A program made the translations under genes and the position numbers. DNA of 7,351 nucleotides from Bacteroidales bacterium (GTDB lineage: Bacteria > Bacteroidota > Bacteroidia > Bacteroidales > VadinHA17): positions 1 through 7,351 of the forward strand of contig JAUYBT010000121.1 in assembly GCA_030692905.1 (NCBI GenBank). The letters run 5' to 3'. A model generated the notes under the pieces. That model was not told the DNA's origin. It did no database searches and was given only the letters and a program-made list of their open reading frames with translations. Shown one piece after another: positions 1-6,840 of the stretch (position 1 is the first letter of the stretch; each line of letters begins with the position of its first letter).

Positions 1-1
1 T

Positions 2-241
2 GATACTCATGTTTTCAGGGTATCAAACAGGATTGGTCTCGTCAAAAATGCAAAGACCCCACTCATTGTTGAGATCCAGCTTTTAAATCATATACCCCCG
101 GAATTGATTCATCTGGCCCATCATTGGCTGATACTTCACGGTCGATATGTCTGCAAAGCCAGAAATCCTCTTTGCAGCAAGTGCGGCCTGACTGATTTCT
201 GCAAATATTACAACGAAAAAGTCAAAAAGAATAAAACTTAA
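2..241 (+). CDS. nth: Endonuclease III, C-terminal part (partial, 5' end outside window)
   Basis: This is the last 79 codons of a base-excision-repair DNA glycosylase/AP lyase, which removes oxidised pyrimidines and nicks the abasic site. The fragment opens with DTHVFRVSNRIGL. In the Nth family this stretch carries the catalytic aspartate, within the VDTH motif, just after the helix-hairpin-helix; the D is visible here and the hairpin lies outside the window. It continues through the conserved HHWLILHGRYVCKA segment. The four cysteines of the [4Fe-4S] loop are all present with the canonical spacing C-x6-C-x2-C-x5-C (CKARNPLCSKCGLTDFC). A short lysine-rich tail then ends at TAA. Length and motif order match the C-terminus of ordinary bacterial Nth, and nothing looks damaged. 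The next gene on this strand starts about 80 bp downstream and has no functional link that I can see. Confidence 0.95.
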   Translation, partial: DTHVFRVSNRIGLVKNAKTPLIVEIQLLNHIPPELIHLAHHWLILHGRYVCKARNPLCSKCGLTDFCKYYNEKVKKNKT

Positions 242-321
242 ACTGAAACGAAAAATTATTAAAATACATACCGGAATTACAGTATTATTTGCTACTTTTA
301 AATGAAATTGTAAACACCAGA

Positions 322-2370
322 ATGATAGATTTTAAAGAGAGTCAGGGAAGTGTACTGGATGAAAAAAGGGAAAAAGCATTTCTTGAACACCTATATAATT
401 CCATCCCGGCAGCAATTGCTATTACAAGCACATCCGGCATAATTTCTATGATCAACAGAGAGTTCACAAATCTCTTTGGCTTCACTTCAGAAGAAGCGGT
501 TAATAATAATATTAATGATCTTGTTGTTCCGGATGATCTTAAAGAAGAAGCCATAAGAATCGATAGTCTTGCTTCAATGAATAACAAGGAGGTAAGACAA
601 ACATTAAGAAAAGATAAATTCGGTAATAAGATACACGTTTCCCTTGTTGCTGCCTCAATCGTCATTGATAATGAAATCGTTGCACATCTTTTTATTTACA
701 GGGATATAACTACCGAAAGAAAAAATCAGCTTCTTCAGGAGATACTATTTAATATTTCAACTGCTGCCCTGAAACAATATGACATTAAAGAAATCTGTCC
801 GATAATTGTACACGAGTTAAGTAAGATCTGGGATACGAACAATTTTTTCATAGCTCTTTACGATAAGACATCTGAAACGCTCTCTCTGCCATTTTTTGCT
901 GATGAAAAAGACAGTTTTTATGAGATCCCTATCACGAAGACCATTACTGGTTGGGTAATTAAACAAAACAAGTCAGTTCTGCTCAAGGAAAATGACCTGA
1001 AAATACTTGAGGAGGCAGGGGATATAGACCTTGTTGGCACACCATGCAAAGTTTGGATAGGTGTTCCATTGAGAATTGAAAGTAACATAATCGGCGTGAT
1101 GTGTCTTCAGGATTATCATGATGAGAATAAGTTTTCGCAGGATGATCTTAGTGTAATGGATTTTATTGCAAATCAGATTGCAATAGTCATTCAGCGCAGA
1201 ATGATACTCGACAACCTCATCCTTGCCACCCAGAAAGTTGAAGAATCAGCGCTGACGAAACAGTTGTTCATGTCAACAATGAGTCACGAAATAAGAACCC
1301 CTCTTAATGAAGTGATCGGTTTAACCAACCTCTTGATACAGGGGAATCCCCGTGAAGACCAGATGGAATATATCAAAACCCTGAAGTTCTCGGGTAACCA
1401 TCTTCTTACTCTCGTAAATGATGTTCTCGATTACAATAAAATGGATTCTGGCAAAATTGTTTTCGAACAAACGCAATTTAACCTTAGCGACTTTCTCGAG
1501 GAGATAATGAGATCATATTCATTCAGGTCAAAAGCAAAACATCTCAGTTTTGATATCAAAAAAGCAAGTAATCTTCCTGATGAGGTTATCGGCGATCCTA
1601 CCAGACTCAATCAGATTCTCTCTAACCTCCTTTCTAATGCGCTGAAATTCACTAATCAGGGAAGCATTACGGTACTTATTAAAGAACTAGAACGAACTGG
1701 TAATCAGTCGAAAATGGAATTCACGGTAACCGATACAGGAATAGGCATTCCAAAAAATATGCACTCTTTAATATTTGACAGGTTTGCACAGGCTTCACAG
1801 GATACAACAAGGCGCTTCGGCGGTACAGGACTGGGATTAGCAATCTGCAAAAAATTGATTGAACTGCAGGGAGGAACCATCACAGTTGAAAGCGAACCTA
1901 AGAAAGGGTCAACTTTCCGGTTTGTCATCTCATTAGGTGTTTCGGAAAAGGGCAGTCAGACACAAACTGCTGAATCTCCTGAGGATTATACCGGACTTGA
2001 AGGTAAAAGGATCCTTGTTGCTGAAGATAATAAAATAAACTTTTTTGTCGCCAATAGATTCCTGATTGGCTGGGGAATAACTGTCACTCATGCCGAAAAC
2101 GGACAATTAGCTCTTGATATACTTGAAAGAGAAGATTTTGATCTCATCCTGATGGATTTACATATGCCAATTATGGATGGTATTGAAGCTACCAGGATCA
2201 TCAGAAATTCAGAAAACCCTAAAATCAGGAACATTCCCATAGTTGCCCTTACAGCAGCTATTATGTCAGAGAGCTATGATGAAATTGATGACCTGAATAT
2301 TAATGATTACGTCCTTAAGCCATTTAACCCTCACGACTTGTTCGAAAGGATCCGTAAACATATCAAGTAA
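322..2370 (+). CDS. Soluble hybrid sensor histidine kinase (PAS-GAF-HisKA-HATPase-REC)
   Basis: This two-component signalling protein should autophosphorylate on a histidine and pass the phosphate to its own receiver domain. Numbered from ATG 322 (682 residues), the domains are: PAS about 20-135 (NSIPAAIAI start, YRDITTERK end); GAF about 140-295; HisKA with the H-box MSHEIRTPLN and phosphoacceptor His322; and HATPase_c about 420-540, with N-box residues Asp425 to Asn439, G1 box DTGIGIP from Asp471, and G2 box GGTGLGL at 500-506. The receiver is about 563-680, with acidic pair Glu568/Asp569, phosphoacceptor Asp612, Thr644 and Lys666. All catalytic residues look intact. No signal peptide or transmembrane segment is visible, so it should sense a cytoplasmic signal; PAS and GAF commonly bind small ligands or cofactors, but none can be named. 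An in-frame TTG at 289 would add 11 residues. I prefer ATG 322 because it is the stronger codon and the extra residues belong to no domain. No separate response regulator lies beside it, so its target is unknown. Confidence 0.93.
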   Translation: MIDFKESQGSVLDEKREKAFLEHLYNSIPAAIAITSTSGIISMINREFTNLFGFTSEEAVNNNINDLVVPDDLKEEAIRIDSLASMNNKEVRQTLRKDKFGNKIHVSLVAASIVIDNEIVAHLFIYRDITTERKNQLLQEILFNISTAALKQYDIKEICPIIVHELSKIWDTNNFFIALYDKTSETLSLPFFADEKDSFYEIPITKTITGWVIKQNKSVLLKENDLKILEEAGDIDLVGTPCKVWIGVPLRIESNIIGVMCLQDYHDENKFSQDDLSVMDFIANQIAIVIQRRMILDNLILATQKVEESALTKQLFMSTMSHEIRTPLNEVIGLTNLLIQGNPREDQMEYIKTLKFSGNHLLTLVNDVLDYNKMDSGKIVFEQTQFNLSDFLEEIMRSYSFRSKAKHLSFDIKKASNLPDEVIGDPTRLNQILSNLLSNALKFTNQGSITVLIKELERTGNQSKMEFTVTDTGIGIPKNMHSLIFDRFAQASQDTTRRFGGTGLGLAICKKLIELQGGTITVESEPKKGSTFRFVISLGVSEKGSQTQTAESPEDYTGLEGKRILVAEDNKINFFVANRFLIGWGITVTHAENGQLALDILEREDFDLILMDLHMPIMDGIEATRIIRNSENPKIRNIPIVALTAAIMSESYDEIDDLNINDYVLKPFNPHDLFERIRKHIK

Positions 2371-2418
2371 AAAGATAAAAGACAAAAGTAAAAAGTTAAA
2401 AGGCGAAAGGCGAAAGTT
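2370..2418. repeat. Degenerate 7-bp tandem repeat, consensus (A/G)AAAGNN, 7 units
   Basis: Seven consecutive heptamers run without a phase break from the last base of the kinase stop codon: AAAAGAT, AAAAGAC, AAAAGTA, AAAAGTT, AAAAGGC, GAAAGGC, GAAAGTT. The AAAG core is fixed in every unit (unit positions 2-5), position 1 is A or G, and positions 6-7 vary. The following heptamer, CAAAACA, is a decayed copy. The tract lies in the convergent spacer between the kinase and the TPR gene. It is purine-rich on the + strand and therefore pyrimidine/U-rich in the 3' trailer of the leftward operon. It could be a simple-sequence expansion, a nucleoid-protein site, or part of an end-of-transcript signal; the sequence does not decide between these. 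Confidence 0.8.
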
Positions 2419-2437
2419 CAAAACATGGTAAGTACGA

Positions 2438-2458
2438 AAAACGCTAAACGCGGAACGC
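2438..2458. repeat. Second 7-bp tandem repeat, consensus NNAACGC, 3 units
   Basis: Three heptamers are adjacent: AAAACGC, TAAACGC, GGAACGC. The invariant part is AACGC and the first two bases vary. A possible decayed unit (AGTACGA) precedes them. The tract ends two bases before the TPR stop codon and is out of phase with the (A/G)AAAGNN tract 20 bp upstream, so it is a distinct repeat with the same period. Only three units are present, so confidence is lower than for the first tract. Confidence 0.6.
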
Positions 2459-2459
2459 T

Positions 2460-3662
2460 TTATTTAATGCAATTTCTGCTTATATAGTCTGAGGCCCGTC
2501 TATTTCCCAGACTCATTGATTTTCTGAAATCGTGACAGGCATCGTCCACCCTTCCCGAATTAAGCAAGGCTATACCCTTATTCAGCCAGATGTCCGAATT
2601 TCCGGGTTTTAGATCCAACGACATGCTGTAGTCTTTTATAGCCCAAGCCCACGACTTTGAAACAAAATATGAGTTCGCCCTGTCAATATAGCACTCAGGG
2701 TCATTAGGATGAAGTTTCAGGTTCTTTGAGAAATATTCCAGCGCTTTAAGATTGTCACCTGATTCTGCTTCCAGTTTTCCGGCTAAGCTAACGGCGGCTC
2801 TGTTTTCGGGATAAATTTCAAGGTATTTTCCAATATCAGTCAGCGCCTTATCAGTTTCTCCTGTTTTTCTGTAACAATTTGCTCTGAGAATTAACAGATC
2901 AGCATCAGCAATATCTAAACTGAGAATTTGTGTATAAGTTACAGATGCTCCGGCCGGGTTGGATGCACCAGACTGGGCTTTTGCAAGAATCCGCAAAAAA
3001 TTTTCATTTTCAGGATTTAAAGCTGTTAATCCGGAGATATCCTTGATAACTTCTGCATATTTTCCCGATGAAAGGTTGATTAATGCCTCTGCATAAAGAA
3101 TGTCATCATTACTCTGATAACTTTTTTTAAGTTCAGAAAGAACAACTTTAGATTCATCAATCTTTCCTGCTGAGATATAATATTCAATTTCCGAAATACT
3201 TCTTTCTGTAATACTATACCATTCCTTCTTCCAGAACTGACGCCACTCTGAACTGTTTTCAACCGGATCGAAAGCCGGATCGAGCATAATTTCTTTTTCA
3301 CTTTTCCTGAAGGAGGAATTGAGGTTCATTTCAAGATGATAGAGAGCTGTTGCCGCATCACCTTTGAGGGCATAAATCCTTGAAAGCCCGTATTCTCCTG
3401 AGGAAGGAGTTATTTTATTTGCTTCATTATAATCGCTGATTGCCCCCGAATAATCCCCTTTTACGATATTTGCTTTAGCTCTTTCAGTAAAAAGTCTGCT
3501 TTCTTTAGTTACTGCGATGGCTCCGGTAAGCAGACTAATTGCAAGTTCAGGCTTTCCGGTTTCTGTATATGCCTTTGCCTTAAGAATATAATCAATTGTC
3601 TGCTGTCCAAAAACAGTACCGGTGCACATCAGGATCCAAACCAGAGTTAATATTTTTTTCAT
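2460..3662 (-). CDS. Exported tetratricopeptide-repeat protein
   Basis: This is a 400-residue protein with a Sec signal peptide: MKK, then a hydrophobic core at about 4-17, with probable cleavage after VFG at residue 19. It should be periplasmic or outer-membrane-associated. The mature chain is built from helix-turn-helix repeats of about 34 residues. I count roughly ten TPR-like units, with the clearest at about 254-287, 288-321, 322-355 and 356-389 (for example SDIWLNKGIALLNSGRVDDA). An atypical insert at about 115-150, containing LDPAFDPV and EWRQFW, interrupts the repeats. TPR arrays are protein-docking scaffolds, and there is no catalytic motif. The gene starts 19 bp after the T9SS cargo gene and has an SD-like GAAGGA nine bases before ATG (3672-3677, - strand), which is notable in a phylum that rarely uses SD sequences. 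Proximity suggests it may help assemble, anchor or export the upstream protein; this is inference. It is convergent with the kinase gene. Confidence 0.9.
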   Translation of the reverse strand: MKKILTLVWILMCTGTVFGQQTIDYILKAKAYTETGKPELAISLLTGAIAVTKESRLFTERAKANIVKGDYSGAISDYNEANKITPSSGEYGLSRIYALKGDAATALYHLEMNLNSSFRKSEKEIMLDPAFDPVENSSEWRQFWKKEWYSITERSISEIEYYISAGKIDESKVVLSELKKSYQSNDDILYAEALINLSSGKYAEVIKDISGLTALNPENENFLRILAKAQSGASNPAGASVTYTQILSLDIADADLLILRANCYRKTGETDKALTDIGKYLEIYPENRAAVSLAGKLEAESGDNLKALEYFSKNLKLHPNDPECYIDRANSYFVSKSWAWAIKDYSMSLDLKPGNSDIWLNKGIALLNSGRVDDACHDFRKSMSLGNRRASDYISRNCIK

Positions 3663-3681
3663 CTTCGATAGTCCTTCAAAA

Positions 3682-6306
3682 TCATTTAGTCTCCTCTTTT
3701 TTTAACTTCGCATTTTGTTCAGTAATTACATGAACGAAGCCCGAAAGATGGAATAACTCAAGCCCTGAAATGCGTCTTTCATAAACATCGCATTGATAGA
3801 AATATACGCCAGGAGAAACAATTTTTCCCTTATATGTTCCATCCCAGTCGATTTTAGGTTCTTCGGTCCTGAATAACAATAATCCATTCCTGTTAAAAAG
3901 CCTGAAATCAATTTTTTCTACAAGTCCGGATGTTTTGGCTACAAGCTTATCATTAATATCATCACCATTAGGAGTAAAAACATTGGGAATCTCATAAAAG
4001 TTGCAGGAATCAATACATAGCATAACAGATTTTTCACCCTCATTGCCATTTGAGTCAAATGCTGAAACTGCATAACATCCCGATATAATGTCGCCCGGGT
4101 AGTGCTTGTATGAAAATATGTTTTTATCATTTACAGTGTTGAGTAAGGAGATGTTTTCCTCTGTTGTCTTTTTATAAAAGATCTTATAACCGGCAACATC
4201 ATCAAAACAGACAGGATCGGCTGTCGTCCATGAAATAGTATTGTATAAACTATCGCATTGGCTGGTAACATTAACCAGCGGAGGGCAAGGGGGTTCATTA
4301 TCAACAGGTGTGGTATAGGTGATCTGCGAAAAGTTAATCAGGTTCTTTGGCATATTATCAGCCAGATAACCACCCACCGACCTCACAAAATAGAAATATT
4401 GCTTACCATTTTCCAATCCGTTATCAACAAAAGTCAACTGGTTTGTAGAGCCCACTGAATCGTAGGCCAATGTTACTTCATTCAATCGGAAGAAATCATA
4501 CCTGGTATTGATCCAGGGTACATTCCTGTTAATGACAAATCGTGCTTTTCTATCGCCCGGGCTGATCGAAAGAAAAACAGATGATGCGTACCCCGGTTCA
4601 CCGATAAGAAATCTGTTGCCGGATGCATTATTCCATAATTCGATCTTGTAGATATAACCTGTTGATTTGGTATTGATCAGTGTGTCAATCAGGATGGTGT
4701 CGTTAAGGTCTATGGTGAGTATAGACCTGATCTGCTGGTAGTTTGTTCCGCCAATTCCATTTGCTCTATAAATCAGGTATTCATACGGGCCATTTGCGGG
4801 AATGGTATCGAGTTTGTCAGGTTTTTTCCAGGCAAGGTAAATTGATCCCTTAACTGCATCGGTATTCCTTACACTCACATTTTTGATTACGGGGACTCCG
4901 GATACAAGAGTTGAGGTAATCTCATTGGAGGCTTTACTTTCTGTTCCATTAGGATAAACAGCTACAATTCTGTAAGTATATTCCTTCCCGAATTGCAGCC
5001 CTTTTCCGTTATCGGTATCGGAATAAGAAGTTGTTGAACTGCCGCTAATGTATCCTATCTTGACAAAACCTGTGGATGAAGGTATACCCGATGTGCATGA
5101 ATCGGGGTTGAATGTAGAGGCTCCTTCCCTTCTGTATACACTGAATCCTGCTATAACGCTGGTTCCATAATCCAACCAGGTTAATCTGATCAGTTTACCT
5201 TCAGGCACAGCATTTATGATTGAAGGAGGCGGGCCAAGCACCTTAATATTCATATTGTCAATATCAGATAGCTTCACGTCGGCATTGTAGTCATCCGATT
5301 TAAAAATTACGCTGTAAGGTTGATTCCTCACTACTTCGTGGCAAGGAATCCATCTGAATCTCGAGGAAGCATATCCCGGAACAGAATCCACCTTGGTAAA
5401 CTGAGCGGGACAAGAGGTCAGTTTAAAGACTCCTGAGGTAGCTTTGAGAGTTAAGTTGTCTTTATTGACATCAGTTGCTGAGAAAAGGAAATCAACAGTG
5501 TCACCTACTTCAACACAGTAATCAGATAGCAGGCTGTTAACAGGAGGCTTATTATTTGTACTGTAAACCTCAATCTGCATATCGCGAACCACGACTCCGA
5601 TTTTTTTTCCATTTCGCCATTCCTGAATCTCCATTGCCACATTGAATTTTCCGATGTCTGCCGGAGTGTCCCATATCAGGTCTCCACTGATGGAATCAAC
5701 CCTGATTGAGTGCGTTGCGGGAGGCAGAGTGTAGTTTTCGATAGGTTTGCCATCTTCGCGGGTGCATACTGTGAGCTTATAGGAAAGACTATCGCCGTCG
5801 GGATCGTAGGCTGCCGGATTATGAATAAACACATAACCAAAAGCTGCTTTGTCATAAGGGGGGTTAAGTAATACCGGTGTGCTGTTACGCCCCATTGCAG
5901 GATTAACTGTCAGAATTGTTGAAATTGAAAAAACAACATTCACTGAATTTGGAATATTTTTTACACCTTCGTTCCTGTTTGGGTCCTGCACCACGATCCG
6001 GTAAACTCCCGGACCCGGATAGGTGTGGGTGATTTTATAAACATTCCTCCTGTAATTGTTCGGAAGAGTTAACATGCTTATTCTATGTGCAGTAGAGGTA
6101 GTATTATCGCCCCATTCAGCATTGAGTGTAGGTCTGTCTGCGAGGCTTAAGGTATAGGTAAAAGTGGTTATGGTGATCTCATAAGTGAGATCCGATAACT
6201 GGACATATGTAATTTCTCCGGCCCGGTTGTGAGTAGCATTCAGATTAACAAAATAAAATGATACTAAAACCAGTAAAAAAAATTTCTTTATTATTAGATT
6301 CTTCAC
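3682..6306 (-). CDS. Large secreted/surface protein with T9SS type B (gliding-motility-associated, CHU_C) C-terminal domain
   Basis: This 874-residue protein should be carried by the Sec pathway and then across the outer membrane by the Bacteroidota type IX secretion system. The signal peptide is residues 1-24, ending NLNA before THNRAGEITY. A PKD-like beta-sandwich follows at about 30-135 (YPGPGVYRIVVQD). Two cadherin/Ig-like segments lie at about 140-250 (YDPDGDSLSYKLT) and 251-358, the second with cysteines at 264, 299 and 322. About four fibronectin-III-like modules follow at 360-465, 470-577, 578-665 and 671-768. The C-terminal sorting domain is about 773-862, with the hallmark NVFTPNGDDIND, then FNRNG, DWDGTYKG and SPGVYFYQ. 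No enzyme domain is visible, so it is probably an adhesin or surface-structure protein. The start is GTG: no in-frame ATG occurs near the signal peptide, and the GTG lies 8 bp after the upstream stop, which suggests translational coupling. The function of the ectodomain is not recognisable beyond its folds. Confidence 0.92.
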   Translation of the reverse strand: MKNLIIKKFFLLVLVSFYFVNLNATHNRAGEITYVQLSDLTYEITITTFTYTLSLADRPTLNAEWGDNTTSTAHRISMLTLPNNYRRNVYKITHTYPGPGVYRIVVQDPNRNEGVKNIPNSVNVVFSISTILTVNPAMGRNSTPVLLNPPYDKAAFGYVFIHNPAAYDPDGDSLSYKLTVCTREDGKPIENYTLPPATHSIRVDSISGDLIWDTPADIGKFNVAMEIQEWRNGKKIGVVVRDMQIEVYSTNNKPPVNSLLSDYCVEVGDTVDFLFSATDVNKDNLTLKATSGVFKLTSCPAQFTKVDSVPGYASSRFRWIPCHEVVRNQPYSVIFKSDDYNADVKLSDIDNMNIKVLGPPPSIINAVPEGKLIRLTWLDYGTSVIAGFSVYRREGASTFNPDSCTSGIPSSTGFVKIGYISGSSTTSYSDTDNGKGLQFGKEYTYRIVAVYPNGTESKASNEITSTLVSGVPVIKNVSVRNTDAVKGSIYLAWKKPDKLDTIPANGPYEYLIYRANGIGGTNYQQIRSILTIDLNDTILIDTLINTKSTGYIYKIELWNNASGNRFLIGEPGYASSVFLSISPGDRKARFVINRNVPWINTRYDFFRLNEVTLAYDSVGSTNQLTFVDNGLENGKQYFYFVRSVGGYLADNMPKNLINFSQITYTTPVDNEPPCPPLVNVTSQCDSLYNTISWTTADPVCFDDVAGYKIFYKKTTEENISLLNTVNDKNIFSYKHYPGDIISGCYAVSAFDSNGNEGEKSVMLCIDSCNFYEIPNVFTPNGDDINDKLVAKTSGLVEKIDFRLFNRNGLLLFRTEEPKIDWDGTYKGKIVSPGVYFYQCDVYERRISGLELFHLSGFVHVITEQNAKLKKEETK

Positions 6307-6314
6307 GCCTGAAA

Positions 6315-6794
6315 TTATTTTATTTTAAAAGTCTGTTCAGTTTTATCAGCAGTCAGTTTTACTCCTTCTTCAAAATCGCTAATCTTTACAATTATCATAT
6401 TCGACTGGTCGCTGTAGAGGTCCGTCATTATAAGGTTTTTCACAGTAATGGTTTTTGGCTTTTTCCCTGTGCTGTACACCAGATTCATACTAATCTCATT
6501 ATCAACCAGATTAATATCCTGCAATTTCCCTGAAAGTTGTTTTTCATTTACTTCTATTATTACCTTTTCCGCGAGATATTTCTCCAGAACATTCCTTGAT
6601 GAGGAATTATTTGTTGAAAAATCCTTATTTTGAATCTCCTTGCCATTTAATTTGTTATCACGAAGAAAATCATCGAAATACATTCTTACAAATACTTTGA
6701 AAGAGTCCATTTCCGGAACATAATCAATGCTTGTCAGGGTAACATGTACCGGATGAAATAAAAGCAATATTGAAAAAAACAGTGTTTTGAACAT
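6315..6794 (-). CDS. DUF6702-like small exported protein
   Basis: This is a 159-residue protein with a short N-terminal signal sequence (MFKTLFFSILLLF) followed directly by HPVHVTLTSIDYV and then MYFDDFLRD. The pattern HPxHV, a tyrosine-containing strand, then an F-DD motif (Asp41/Asp42) is what I know as the DUF6702 family, a small Bacteroidota protein family of unknown function. The rest alternates beta strands with a polar, Asn/Ser-rich loop at about 58-68, and no enzymatic motif is visible. The chain is of ordinary length for the family and looks complete. It starts 46 bp after pyk. Its TAA stop is 8 bp before the GTG of the T9SS cargo gene, so the two are very likely co-transcribed and perhaps translationally coupled. 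The family assignment is from memory of the motif. An alternative is an unrelated small envelope protein. Confidence 0.8.
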   Translation of the reverse strand: MFKTLFFSILLLFHPVHVTLTSIDYVPEMDSFKVFVRMYFDDFLRDNKLNGKEIQNKDFSTNNSSSRNVLEKYLAEKVIIEVNEKQLSGKLQDINLVDNEISMNLVYSTGKKPKTITVKNLIMTDLYSDQSNMIIVKISDFEEGVKLTADKTEQTFKIK

Positions 6795-6809
6795 TATTCT
6801 TCGGTTTAA

Positions 6810-6838
6810 GGCCTGATTAAATCATCAAAAATCAGACC
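6810..6838 (-). terminator. Hairpin downstream of pyruvate kinase (possible weak terminator or processing site)
   Basis: Read on the - strand, GGTCTGATT and AATCAGGCC form a 9-bp stem closed by an 11-nt loop, starting 2 bases after the pyk stop. One pair is G-U in the leftward RNA. The same position would be an unpaired C-A in a rightward RNA, which argues that the element acts in the pyk transcript. It is followed by TTAAACCG rather than a U-run, so it is not a textbook intrinsic terminator. It may attenuate readthrough into the DUF6702-like gene or stabilise the pyk 3' end. Confidence 0.45.
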
Positions 6839-6840
6839 AA

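Noticed and set aside
242..321. Possible kinase promoter in the nth-kinase spacer (TAnnTTTG-like matches near 282-300)
   Set aside because: The -7-like matches are imperfect and no TTTG/TTG -33 element lies at the right distance, so it is not listed as a feature.
342..665. Open frame on the - strand inside the kinase gene
   Set aside because: Lies wholly antisense to the PAS region of an intact kinase, and its product has no recognisable domain or signal; a shadow frame.
2370..2458. CRISPR array or mobile-element end
   Set aside because: Repeat units are only 7 bp with no spacers, and there are no cas genes, transposase or target-site duplications nearby.
2371..2459. Bidirectional intrinsic terminator in the convergent spacer
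   Set aside because: I found no convincing inverted repeat; the spacer is direct repeats only.
3618..3662. Lipoprotein signal in the TPR protein (ILMC near residue 13)
   Set aside because: Met before the Cys does not fit the lipobox, which needs Gly/Ala/Ser there. A standard signal-peptidase I site after VFG is more likely.
4258..4458. Open + strand frame inside the T9SS cargo gene
   Set aside because: Antisense to a continuous, domain-rich coding sequence; short and without recognisable features.
6258..6633. Two open + strand frames opposite the DUF6702-like gene
   Set aside because: They overlap each other and the well-supported - strand gene. Their hydrophobic products are the complement of its AT-rich codons.
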